64,000 nucleotides of DNA from JACCYI01 sp963828075 (GTDB lineage: Bacteria > Actinomycetota > Thermoleophilia > Solirubrobacterales > Solirubrobacteraceae): the NCBI GenBank assembly GCA_963828075.1, contig CAWHDH010000021.1, positions 1,612,001 to 1,676,000 on the forward strand. The letters are read 5' to 3'. Position numbers and translations under genes: made by a program. Shown in pieces: positions 42,666 through 50,526 of the stretch; positions within the stretch are counted from its first letter, which is position 1, and each line of letters opens with the position of its first letter. The notes beneath the pieces are model-generated. The model made no database searches. It was given only the letters and a program-made list of their open reading frames with translations, and was not told the DNA's origin.

Positions 42666-44246
42666 ATGTCCACGCTGAGATTTCAGCCAGAGGCGGATCG
42701 GTACTACGCGGAGGGCTACTGGCGCGCGGGCGACCTCTGGGGCGATTTCGCCGCGTGCGCGGACGCACGGCCGGACAAGGTCGCGCTGATCCTCGACGAC
42801 CGCCGGATCACCTATGACGAGCTGCGCCGCGCCGCCGTCGCGCTGTCCGCGCGGCTCGCCGCGGGGTCGGTGCGGCCGGGGGACGTGGTCGTGCTGCTCG
42901 GACGCCACTCGATCGAGGCGGCCGTCGCGCTGCTGGGCTGCCTGCACCGCGGCGTCGTCCTCGCGCCGCTGCCCCCGATGTTCAACGTGACCCAGCTCTC
43001 GGCGCTCAGCCGTCAGACACGCGCGAAGGCGATCGTGTGCTTCGGCGGCGACAAGGAGATCGAGCGCTGCCACGAGGTCGCGCACGAGGTGGAGCAGCTG
43101 ATCGTCCTGCGTCCCGAGACGCTCGACGAGCTGATCGCCGAGGACGCGCCCGACGAGCGCGAACCGCGCGGGGCCGACGACCTCGCGATGGTGATGCACT
43201 CCTCGGGGACGACCTCGGCGCCCAAGGGCATCGCCCACTCGAGCAACACGCTGCGGTACGCGACCGAGGGGATCTGCCGGCGCTGGCAGCTGACCGGCGA
43301 GGACATCTCGCTCGTGGCGGTCGAGTTCGGCTTCGTCGGCGGGCTGGTCTTCGGCTACTTCCCCGTCCTCCTGCGCGGCGGCACCGGCGTGCTCATGAGC
43401 CGGTGGAAGCCGGAGGATGCCCTGCGCCTGATCGAGGAGCACGCGTGCACGTACGTGCTGCTGATGCCGACCCACGCCGCCGACACCCTGCTCGCGGCGC
43501 AGGCCACGACGCGCGACCTGTCGTCGATGCGCGCCCTGGCGGCGCCCGGACTGACGCCGGAACGGCGCATGGCCATGAAGGAGGCCTTCGGGACCCCGCC
43601 GCTCGCGGATTACGGCCTCTCCGAGGTGCCCGGGCACGCGGCACACGCCCTGGATGAAGCCGAGGTCAAGATGGTCACGACCGAGGGCCGGCCATACGAC
43701 GGGACCGAGATCCGCATCCTCGGGCCCGACGACGCGTCGCTGCCCGCCGGCGAGGTCGGCCAGGTGGTCGTCAACGGCCCGAGCCGGTTCCTGTTCTTCC
43801 TGGGCAACGACGACCTCACGCGCCACTCGCTGACCAGTTGGGGCGGCTATCGCACCGGCGACCTCGGCGCGCTCGACGCGGACGGGCACCTCGTCTACGT
43901 CGGCCGCAGCAAGGACATCATCCGGCGCGGCGGTGTCACCGTCGTGCCGGCCGAGCTCGAGCCCGTGTTGATGCGGCATCCGGCCGTCCACGAGGTCGCG
44001 GTCGTCCCGCTGCCCGACGAGCGGCTCGGGGAACGCGCCTGCGCCGCCATCATCCTCGAGCACGGCGAGCGCCCGCCGACGCTGGCCGAGCTGCAGGAGT
44101 TCCTCGAGCGCGAGGGCGTCGCCAAGTACACGTGGCCCGAGTCCATCGAGGTCTTCGACGACTTCCCGCGGACACCGTCGCTGAAGGTCGTCAAGCGCGA
44201 GATCGTGAAGCGGATCGCCGAACGCTCCGTGGCCTCGGTCCGATGA
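42666..44246 (+). CDS. AMP-dependent acyl-CoA synthetase
   Basis: A 526-residue ANL ligase: MHSSGTTSAPKGIAHS (A3), YGLSEVPGHAAH (A5), GYRTGDLGALDADGHLVYVGRSKDIIRRGGVTVVPAELE (A7-A8) and PRTPSLKVVKREIVKR (A10). It resembles cyclohexanecarboxylate/short-chain or aromatic-acid CoA ligases with a long insert, but specificity is not readable. ATG 42666 is preceded by GAGAGGG; an ATG at 42621 would add 15 residues. It is first in the operon and overlaps tetR2 (ATGA). Confidence 0.91.
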   Translation: MSTLRFQPEADRYYAEGYWRAGDLWGDFAACADARPDKVALILDDRRITYDELRRAAVALSARLAAGSVRPGDVVVLLGRHSIEAAVALLGCLHRGVVLAPLPPMFNVTQLSALSRQTRAKAIVCFGGDKEIERCHEVAHEVEQLIVLRPETLDELIAEDAPDEREPRGADDLAMVMHSSGTTSAPKGIAHSSNTLRYATEGICRRWQLTGEDISLVAVEFGFVGGLVFGYFPVLLRGGTGVLMSRWKPEDALRLIEEHACTYVLLMPTHAADTLLAAQATTRDLSSMRALAAPGLTPERRMAMKEAFGTPPLADYGLSEVPGHAAHALDEAEVKMVTTEGRPYDGTEIRILGPDDASLPAGEVGQVVVNGPSRFLFFLGNDDLTRHSLTSWGGYRTGDLGALDADGHLVYVGRSKDIIRRGGVTVVPAELEPVLMRHPAVHEVAVVPLPDERLGERACAAIILEHGERPPTLAELQEFLEREGVAKYTWPESIEVFDDFPRTPSLKVVKREIVKRIAERSVASVR

Positions 44247-44887
44247 CCCCGGCTCAATCACGGGGCACGAAGCGCGCCGAGATCCTCGCGGCGGCGACGG
44301 ACCGGTTCGGGCGGGACGGCTACGAGGACACGAAGTGGGCCGACATCGCGTCCGACGTCGGCGTCGGCCCCACCGCGCTGTACCACTACTTCGAGTCCAA
44401 GCAGCACTGCCTGTACGTGGTCATGGACCTCGCCATCGAGGGCTTCCGTGCCCGCTTCGAGGCGCTGACCGCCGACGGCGGCGACCCGCTCGAGTCCCTC
44501 GTTGCGGTCATCGACGACTGCTTCGAGCTCACCGAGCGCGACATCCACCGCAACCGTGTCCTGGTCGCCGAGCAGGGACTGCTCTCCGGCCGCAGCGACT
44601 CACCCCGCGAGGAGCAGGCCCGGCAGGCCGCGCGGGCGCGCACGCGCGACCTCGAGTTCGCGTGGGCGAGCTTCCTCTCCGGCGCGATGCAGCAGGGGGC
44701 GATCCCCAAGAACGATCCGCGGCTCCTGACCCGCGCGATCCTCGGCCTCTACAACAGCATCTGGCACTGGTACCGGCCCAACGGGATCGTCGCCCTGCAC
44801 CGCATCGCCGACTTCTTCACCGACCGGAGCCTCGCGCTGGTCGGCGTCGCGCCGGAAGCGGCCGGTCGCTCGAGGGCCGCCGCATGA
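44243..44887 (+). CDS. TetR-family repressor 2 of the catabolic island
   Basis: A 214-residue TetR regulator. The DNA-binding segment RAEILAAATDRFGRDGYEDTKWADIASDVGVGPTALYHYFESKQHCLYVVM and the C-terminal LLTRAILGLYNSIWHWYRPNG are closely similar to TetR1 (37237), so the two are paralogues likely reading the same palindrome. It is second in the ligase operon, coupled both ways by ATGA overlaps. The ligand is probably an acyl-CoA of the pathway. Confidence 0.92.
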   Translation: MTPAQSRGTKRAEILAAATDRFGRDGYEDTKWADIASDVGVGPTALYHYFESKQHCLYVVMDLAIEGFRARFEALTADGGDPLESLVAVIDDCFELTERDIHRNRVLVAEQGLLSGRSDSPREEQARQAARARTRDLEFAWASFLSGAMQQGAIPKNDPRLLTRAILGLYNSIWHWYRPNGIVALHRIADFFTDRSLALVGVAPEAAGRSRAAA

Positions 44888-45270
44888 CGTTCTTCGAACG
44901 CTACTTCGCGGCGCTCGACGGCCCCGATCCGCACTCGTCGCTCGAGCTCGTCGCGCCGGACGTCCAGTTCACGATCCAGTGGGCGCGCGGGAGCGATTCC
45001 GCCAGCCGGCAGTTCGTCGGCGGCCTCGCGGAGCTGCGGGCCTTCATCGACGCCGGCGACATGGGGGGCTGGGCGCACCACGTGGTCTTCAGCGCCGCCG
45101 CCGAAGACGTGGAGTTCGCCCTCGGCGAGACCCGCACGGATGGCGGCGAGCGGATCGGCACGTTCCTCGCGGTGGCTGAGCTCGACGGCGACAGTCGGAT
45201 GGTGCGCTACATGGTCGCCCGGTCGCCGGCCATCGCCTTCGAGCCGGGGGCGCGCGCCGATGCTGGTTGA
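44884..45270 (+). CDS. NTF2/SnoaL-like protein
   Basis: A 128-residue cone-shaped alpha+beta-barrel protein of the SnoaL-like type: FFERYFAALDGPDPHSSLELVAPDVQFTI, then ELRAFIDAGDMGGWAHHVV and strands to the C-terminus. Members act as isomerases, dehydratases or cyclases on small hydrophobic substrates. ATG 44884 overlaps the tetR2 stop, and the gene overlaps the DUF35 gene by 11 bases. No catalytic residue can be assigned with confidence. Confidence 0.8.
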   Translation: MTFFERYFAALDGPDPHSSLELVAPDVQFTIQWARGSDSASRQFVGGLAELRAFIDAGDMGGWAHHVVFSAAAEDVEFALGETRTDGGERIGTFLAVAELDGDSRMVRYMVARSPAIAFEPGARADAG

Positions 45271-45682
45271 TTTCATCCCGGTCGCGGACGACCTGATCGC
45301 GGGGACGGCGGCCGCCCCGGAGCTGATCGGCTCGGTGTGCCGCCGCTGCGGCATCGTCGCCTTCCCGCGCCAGGGCTCGTGCGCGGCGTGCACGTCCGGC
45401 GACGTCGAGGAGCGCCGCCTCGGCCGCCGCGGCACGTTGTGGACCTGGACGATCCAGTGCTTCGCGCCGAAGTCGCCGCCGTACGCCGGCGCGGCCGAGG
45501 ACTTCGAGCCGTACGGCGTCGGCTACGTCGAGCTGCCGGGCGAGGTGCGCGTCGAGGCCCGGCTCACCGAGGCCGACCCCGCGCGGCTCGCGATCGGGAT
45601 GCCGATGGAGCTGGTGCTGATCGAAGCGCCGGGCTCCGACCACGCGCTCACGTACGCCTTCCGGCCGGTGGAGGAGCCATGA
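45260..45682 (+). CDS. DUF35 OB-fold/zinc-ribbon protein (thiolase partner)
   Basis: A 140-residue protein: rubredoxin-like zinc ribbon CRRC-x10-CAAC (Cys27, 30, 41, 44) followed by an OB fold (GTLWTWTIQCFAPKSPPY ... YGVGYVELPGEVRVEARL). DUF35 proteins bind acyl-CoA and form obligate complexes with SCP2-type thiolases or aldolases, as ChsH2 does with Ltp2 in steroid degradation. The next gene is exactly such a thiolase, with ATGA overlap. Confidence 0.9.
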   Translation: MLVDFIPVADDLIAGTAAAPELIGSVCRRCGIVAFPRQGSCAACTSGDVEERRLGRRGTLWTWTIQCFAPKSPPYAGAAEDFEPYGVGYVELPGEVRVEARLTEADPARLAIGMPMELVLIEAPGSDHALTYAFRPVEEP

Positions 45683-46830
45683 CCCCGGACGACGTCGCCG
45701 TCGTCGGCGTGGGCATCCACCCGTTCGGGCGTCACGACGGCGTGTCGGGCCTCGAGATGGCGGCGGTCGCGGCGCGCGCCGCGCTCGAGGACGCGGGGAT
45801 CGGCTGGCAGGACGTGGAGTTCGCCGCCGGCGGATCCGACGCGGCCGGCAACGCCGACACGACCGTCTCGGTCCTCGGCCTCACCGGCGTCCCGTTCATC
45901 AACGTCCGCAACGGCTGCGCGACCGGCGGGTCCGCCCTCACGACAGCGCACGCGATGCTGTCGGCCGGCGCCGCGGAGATCGCGCTGGTCGTCGGCTTCG
46001 ACAAGCACCCGCCCGGCGCGTTCAACCCGCTGCCGGAGGACTGGGGGCTCGGGTCCTGGTACGGCGAGACCGGCCTGATGCTCACGACCCAGTTCTTCGC
46101 CATGAAGATCCAGCGCTACATGGCCGAGCACGGCATCAGCGAGTCGACGCTCGCCAAGGTCGCCTCGAAGGCGTTCGACAACGGCGCGCGCAATCCGAAC
46201 GCCTGGCGCCGGCGCCCGCTCTCAGAGGAGGAGGTGCTGGCCTCCAAGATGGTCAACCACCCGCTGACCCAGTACATGTTCTGCTCACCGGGGGAGGGCG
46301 CGGTCGCGCTCGTGCTGGCCCGCGGCGAGCGCGCCAGGACGCTCGCCCGCACGCCGGTCCACCTGCGCTCGGTCGTGTTCCGGACCCGCCGGTTCGGGTC
46401 CTTCGAGGTGTTCAGCCCCTCCATTCCGATCGAGGGTGCGCCCTCGCCCACGACCGAGGCGGCGGCGGCCGCCTTCGAGCAGGCCGGGGTCGGCCCGGAC
46501 GACGTCGACGTCGTCCAGCTCCAGGACACCGAGTCGGGCGCCGAGGTCATGCACCTCGCCGAGACCGGCCTGTGCGAGCACGGCGAGCAGGAGTCGCTGA
46601 TCCAGAGCGGCGCGACGCGGCTGGACGGGCGGCTGCCGGTCAACACCGACGGCGGCTGCCTGGCCAACGGCGAGCCGATCGGCGCGTCCGGCCTGCGGCA
46701 GGTCCACGAGGTCGTGCTGCAGCTGCGCGGCGAGGCCGGCGACCGCCAGGTGGCCGGCCCGGCCCGCGTCGGGTTCACCCAGGTCTATGGCGCGCCGGGC
46801 GTGAGCGCCTGCACCGTGCTCACGCGCTAG
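45679..46830 (+). CDS. SCP2/lipid-transfer-type thiolase (DUF35-associated)
   Basis: A 383-residue thiolase-fold enzyme. The nucleophile region NGCATGGSALTTAHAML places Cys80 at the active site. The C-terminal signature usually reading GHPxGATG is GEPIGASG here, so the catalytic His is Glu, as in some aldolase-type relatives. With the DUF35 partner it may perform retro-aldol or thiolytic cleavage of a branched acyl-CoA instead of classical beta-oxidation thiolysis. ATG 45679 overlaps the DUF35 stop. Confidence 0.87.
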   Translation: MTPDDVAVVGVGIHPFGRHDGVSGLEMAAVAARAALEDAGIGWQDVEFAAGGSDAAGNADTTVSVLGLTGVPFINVRNGCATGGSALTTAHAMLSAGAAEIALVVGFDKHPPGAFNPLPEDWGLGSWYGETGLMLTTQFFAMKIQRYMAEHGISESTLAKVASKAFDNGARNPNAWRRRPLSEEEVLASKMVNHPLTQYMFCSPGEGAVALVLARGERARTLARTPVHLRSVVFRTRRFGSFEVFSPSIPIEGAPSPTTEAAAAAFEQAGVGPDDVDVVQLQDTESGAEVMHLAETGLCEHGEQESLIQSGATRLDGRLPVNTDGGCLANGEPIGASGLRQVHEVVLQLRGEAGDRQVAGPARVGFTQVYGAPGVSACTVLTR

Positions 46831-46832
46831 GC

Positions 46833-47870
46833 ATGCCGCTCACCGGTCGTGAAGTCCAGCTCGAGGCGTACCCGGACGGCGAGGTCCGGACGACCGACTT
46901 CCGCACCGTGGACGTGCCGGTACGCGAGCCGCGTCGAGGCGAGGTCCTGGTGCGCAACACCTGGACCTCGGTCGACGCCGGGCTGCGGCTGCGGCTGAAA
47001 GCGAGGGGGCCGGCCGGCTACTTCGCGGCGTTCGGGCTGCGGTCCGCCATGGACGGGATCATGACCGTCGGCGAGGTGGTCGAATCCCGCGCCGATGGCT
47101 TCAGCGCCGGCGACAGCGTCTCGCACGCGTCCGGGTGGCGGGACTACGCCGTCGTCGCGGCCGGCGAGCCGGCGCTCAGCGGGCTCGGGACGCTCACCCG
47201 GCTCGACACCGAGCTGGCTCCCGCGCGGAGCTACCTCGGGCCGCTCGGCGGCATGGGCCTGACCGCCTACGCCGGGCTCTTCGAGGTCGCCGGCCTGCGC
47301 GAGGGCGACGTCGTGTGGGTCTCGGCCGCGGCGGGCGCGGTCGGAAGCCTCGCCGCGCAGTTCGCGAAGATCCGCGGCCATCGCGTGATCGGCAGCGCGG
47401 GGTCGGACGACAAGGTCGCCTATCTGCTCGACGAGCTCGGTCTCGACGCCGCGTTCAACTACAAGGCGGGTCCCGTGGCCGAGCTCCTGCGCGAGACCGC
47501 GCCCGAGGGGATCGACGTCTACTTCGACTGCGTGGCCGGCGACCACCTCGAGGCGGCGCTCGGGTCGCTGCGTCGGTGGGGACGGGTCGCGCTCTGCGGC
47601 GCGATCTCTCAGTACGAGAGCACGGGGCCGACGCCCGGTCCCGGCAATCTCTTCCAGGCGACCGCGAACGACCTGACGTTGCGCGGCTTTCGCGGCAGCA
47701 GCCACCTGCACCGGATGCACGACATGGTGGGCGAGGTCAGCGGCTGGCTCGCCGACGGCCGGCTGCGCTACCGCGAGACGATCGTCGAGGGCCTCGAGCG
47801 CGCGCCCGAGGCCCTCGTGCGGATGCTCTCCGGCGACACGATGGGCAAGACGCTCGTCCGGATCGGTTAG
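46833..47870 (+). CDS. Zinc-independent MDR-superfamily NADP-dependent oxidoreductase
   Basis: A 345-residue medium-chain reductase of the leukotriene-B4 dehydrogenase/prostaglandin reductase type: VLVRNTWTSVDAGLRLRL, YLGPLGGMGLTAYAGLFEVAGLREGDVVWVSAAAGAVGSLAAQFAKIRGHRVIGSAGS (NADP loop), DVYFDCVAGDHLEAAL and CGAISQYES. No zinc ligands are seen. It is last in the operon, two bases after the thiolase stop, and probably reduces an enone or enoyl-CoA double bond. Confidence 0.9.
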   Translation: MPLTGREVQLEAYPDGEVRTTDFRTVDVPVREPRRGEVLVRNTWTSVDAGLRLRLKARGPAGYFAAFGLRSAMDGIMTVGEVVESRADGFSAGDSVSHASGWRDYAVVAAGEPALSGLGTLTRLDTELAPARSYLGPLGGMGLTAYAGLFEVAGLREGDVVWVSAAAGAVGSLAAQFAKIRGHRVIGSAGSDDKVAYLLDELGLDAAFNYKAGPVAELLRETAPEGIDVYFDCVAGDHLEAALGSLRRWGRVALCGAISQYESTGPTPGPGNLFQATANDLTLRGFRGSSHLHRMHDMVGEVSGWLADGRLRYRETIVEGLERAPEALVRMLSGDTMGKTLVRIG

Positions 47871-47873
47871 GGC

Positions 47874-48482
47874 CTAGGAGAGGGTGATCGCGTCGCCGCC
47901 CCACGGGGTGGCGCGCTCGTCCTCCTTGAACCGGTCCGGGAGCTCTTCGATCATGTTCCAGGTCGCACCGAGGCGCCCGAATCCCACGCAGAAGGCCGCG
48001 ATCGTGCCGAGCTCGACGATCTCCTCCTCGCTGAAGTGGCGGCGCAGGTCCTCATAGACGGCCTCGTCGATCGCCAGGTGATCCGTTGCCAACAGCTCGC
48101 CGTAGCGGATGGCCGCCCGCTCGGCGCCGGTGAGACCGGGTGCCTCGTGCGGTCGCTCGAGCGAGCAGACGAGCTCCTCCGTGAGACCGTCGGCGATCGC
48201 GTCGGGATATCGGATCGCCATGCACGTCCGGCACTGGTTGAAGAACGCGATGCGCAGCCGGACGAGCTCCAGCAGCCGGTCGGGCAGCAACCGGTCCGTC
48301 CACAGCGCGCCGTGGAGCTGAGCGATGGCCTTGGCATGCCCCGGCCGGTGGGCGTGGACGCGCAACAGCCCCAGCTCGAGCGGCGTCCGCTCGTCGGCCG
48401 CCACCAGATCGCGCAGCTCAGGATCGAACTCCTCGACCGGAACCATCTTCAAGCGGGTCCCCCCGCTCGTTGTGCTGGGCAT
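47874..48482 (-). CDS. AhpD-like/carboxymuconolactone decarboxylase-family protein
   Basis: A 202-residue helical protein with the CMD core RLRIAFFNQCRTCMAIRYPDAI: Cys84-x2-Cys87 form the redox pair and a downstream acidic/His region completes an AhpD-type site. The family acts in alkylhydroperoxidase or decarboxylase roles. ATG 48482 is preceded by operator site 9. It is a single-gene unit convergent with the MDR gene. Confidence 0.85.
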   Translation of the reverse strand: MPSTTSGGTRLKMVPVEEFDPELRDLVAADERTPLELGLLRVHAHRPGHAKAIAQLHGALWTDRLLPDRLLELVRLRIAFFNQCRTCMAIRYPDAIADGLTEELVCSLERPHEAPGLTGAERAAIRYGELLATDHLAIDEAVYEDLRRHFSEEEIVELGTIAAFCVGFGRLGATWNMIEELPDRFKEDERATPWGGDAITLS

Positions 48483-48503
48483 GGCGTCGCTCCAATCTTG
48501 GAT

Positions 48504-48518
48504 ACGAAGTGATTTCAG
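48504..48518 (-). promoter_or_regulatory. Island operator (site 9), AhpD-like gene
   Basis: ACGAAGTGATTTCAG: the right half matches exactly, the left arm has one mismatch (CGAA). It lies 22 bases upstream of the AhpD-like start, with CTAACT next to it on the minus strand as a possible -10. Confidence 0.65.
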
Positions 48519-48545
48519 TTAGGGTACGTACGTCAAAGCGGCCTG

Positions 48546-48989
48546 TCAAGGCTGAGAACGTCTCCGCCGTTCGCGCCAGCCGATGTCCATCTCCTTCGAG
48601 ACGATCTTCCACGCGCCGTCGATGCGCCGGAGCCGGTCGGCGTAGCGGGCCACGATGACGATCACCGTCTCCGGGTCCGATTCGTCGAGCTGATGTGACG
48701 TGTGGTAGGTCACGGCGTCCGCCTCGTCGCCGACCGCGTCGACGTGGTAGACGGACAGCAGGTGGTGCTGCCATGGCCGCCCGCGCGTCGCGCCCTCGAT
48801 CCACGCGACGATCGCGTCCGCCCCCTCGACCGGGGAGTGATCCCCGTAGCGTGCGGTCGCATCGTCCGCCAACAGGCCTCGCAGCGTCTCGAAGTCCCTC
48901 GCGTCGACCGAGGATGCGTAGCGGTAGAGGACCTGACTGACCTGGTGGAAGGTCAGCAGCTCCTGGAGCTCCGCGGTGGCGGCGCTCAC
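48546..48989 (-). CDS. SnoaL-like NTF2-fold protein
   Basis: A 147-residue protein of the SnoaL_4 type: LTFHQVSQVLYRYASSVDARDFETLRGLLADDATARYGDHSPVEGADAIVAWIEGATRGRPWQHHLLSV, followed by strands ending DGAWKIVSKEMDIGW. The Tyr, Asp and His positions lining the pocket of ring-hydroxylating/isomerase relatives (YxYA, DARD, WQHH) are present. GTG 48989 overlaps the phosphatase stop. Catalytic or binding role unknown. Confidence 0.82.
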   Translation of the reverse strand: MSAATAELQELLTFHQVSQVLYRYASSVDARDFETLRGLLADDATARYGDHSPVEGADAIVAWIEGATRGRPWQHHLLSVYHVDAVGDEADAVTYHTSHQLDESDPETVIVIVARYADRLRRIDGAWKIVSKEMDIGWRERRRRSQP

Positions 48990-49705
48990 GCGAGGCCGGC
49001 CAGTGGCGTCAGATGCGCCGTGTCGTTGAAACGGCGGATGCGCCAGCGGTCCTCGGTGACGACGACCTGGGAGATCGAGGCGTTGTCGGCCGCGTTGAAC
49101 GGGTAGGGGTCGCATTCGCACGCGATGCCCATCGCCGCCCCGATCACGCCGCCATGGGTGAAGACGGCGACTGCGCGGCCGGCGTGCCGGGTCGCGATCT
49201 CGCTGAGTGCGCGCGTCACCCGGTCGGTGAAGGCGTCCACGGGCTCGGCGCCGGGGACGATGTCCCAGCGCTGCTCGTCGATCATCCGGAGCGCGAGCGG
49301 GTGCCCCTCGGCGATGCGGAGGCGCCAGAGATGGCCCTCCCAGTCGCCGAGATGCGCCTCGCGGACGTCCGGCTCGACGACCGGCTTGGCGCCCGTCCGC
49401 TGCAGAAGCGGCGCGGCTGTCTCGAGCGTCCTCCGCAGGCTGGAGACGTAGATCGCGGCCAGCGGCACGCCGGCCAGCCGCTCGGCCACGTGCTGGGCCT
49501 GCGCTCGCCCCTCCGCGCTGAGCTCGGGGTCGCCGTGACCATCGAGCAGCGGGAACGGCACGGCGGGGTCGGCGACCGCCGACTCGCCGTGGCGCACCAG
49601 GAGGATCTCGGTCGCGTACTGGGGGGCACGGTAACGGTGCTCGCGGATCCCGCCGTCCCCGAGGACCGGCTCCGTTGTCGTCGCTTCGGATCCTGCGGTG
49701 CTCAA
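48986..49705 (-). CDS. Histidine phosphatase-family (phosphoglycerate mutase-like) protein
   Basis: A 239-residue protein with LVRHGES (phospho-accepting His39), SSLRRTLETAAPL, EAHLGDWEG and VFTHGGVIGA, the full catalytic set. The TTG start at 49705 has AGGAG eight bases upstream. Together with an APH-type kinase in the same regulon, a role in dephosphorylating pathway intermediates is conceivable, but the family is broad. It shares promoter region site 10 with the divergent tyrosine phosphatase. Confidence 0.87.
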   Translation of the reverse strand: MSTAGSEATTTEPVLGDGGIREHRYRAPQYATEILLVRHGESAVADPAVPFPLLDGHGDPELSAEGRAQAQHVAERLAGVPLAAIYVSSLRRTLETAAPLLQRTGAKPVVEPDVREAHLGDWEGHLWRLRIAEGHPLALRMIDEQRWDIVPGAEPVDAFTDRVTRALSEIATRHAGRAVAVFTHGGVIGAAMGIACECDPYPFNAADNASISQVVVTEDRWRIRRFNDTAHLTPLAGLA

Positions 49706-49718
49706 GATGTCTCCTGAC

Positions 49719-49733
49719 CTGAGATAAGTTCAG
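49719..49733. promoter_or_regulatory. Island operator (site 10), divergent phosphatase promoters
   Basis: CTGAGATAAGTTCAG, one arm mismatch, followed on the plus strand by TATACT (49734-49739), a near-ideal -10 giving a start about at the ATG of the gene at 49750. It serves both directions. Confidence 0.78.
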
Positions 49734-49749
49734 TATACTACCACGAGGC

Positions 49750-50526
49750 ATGATCCGCCAGGACCCACACATGCGCCGGTTGAAGCTCGAGGGCCCGGTC
49801 AACTTCCGCGACCTCGGGGGCTACGCCGGCCTCGACGGCCGTCGCGTCCGCTGGGGCAGGCTGTACCGCGCCGACAGCCTCGAGCACGTGAGCGCGGCCG
49901 ACCTCGACCTGCTCGCCGCGATCGGCGTCCAGCTGGTGTGCGACCTTCGTCGCGACGAGGAGCGCGCGAGCGCCCCGAGCCGGATCGGGGACGTCCGGAT
50001 CGAGCACCTGCCGATCGGCGGGCTCGCGGCGGAGACCAACGCAATGGCCGGCCGCATGATGCGCGGCGAGATCCCCGAGGTCGGCGTGGACATGATGGCC
50101 GACGTCTACCTGACGATCCTGCGCCTGCACGCCGACGCCTTCGGCGCCGTCGTCGCCCACGCCGCGGACCCGGCGAACCTCCCGATGATCGTCCACTGCA
50201 CCGCCGGGAAGGACCGCACCGGCGTCGCCTCCGCCCTGCTGCTCGCGGCGCTCGGGGTGAGCGACGACGTGATCCTCGCCGACTACGAGCTCACCGCCGA
50301 GTACTACTCCGCGACGAAGATCGCCGAGGTCCGGCCGATCCTCGAAGCGGCGGGCATCGAGTTCTCGAAGGTCGAGACGTACTTCGGCGCCCCGCAGGCG
50401 GTGATGGCCGCCACGCTGGCCGGGCTGCGCGCTGCACACGGCAGCGTCGAGGCGTACCTCACGCGCGCGGCCGGGGTTCCGCCGGCCGCGCTCGACGCGC
50501 TCCGCGAGCACCTGCTGGAGCCATGA
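49750..50526 (+). CDS. Tyrosine/dual-specificity-type phosphatase
   Basis: A 258-residue protein of the bacterial Tyr_phosphatase_3 type: NFRDLGGY (18-25), GRLYRADSLEHVSAADLDLL and the P-loop HCTAGKDRTG (149-158) with Cys150. Such enzymes act on phosphotyrosine, phosphoinositides or small phosphoesters. ATG 49750 or 49771 is possible; the first is almost at the predicted transcription start. It overlaps the lactonase gene (ATGA). Confidence 0.88.
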   Translation: MIRQDPHMRRLKLEGPVNFRDLGGYAGLDGRRVRWGRLYRADSLEHVSAADLDLLAAIGVQLVCDLRRDEERASAPSRIGDVRIEHLPIGGLAAETNAMAGRMMRGEIPEVGVDMMADVYLTILRLHADAFGAVVAHAADPANLPMIVHCTAGKDRTGVASALLLAALGVSDDVILADYELTAEYYSATKIAEVRPILEAAGIEFSKVETYFGAPQAVMAATLAGLRAAHGSVEAYLTRAAGVPPAALDALREHLLEP

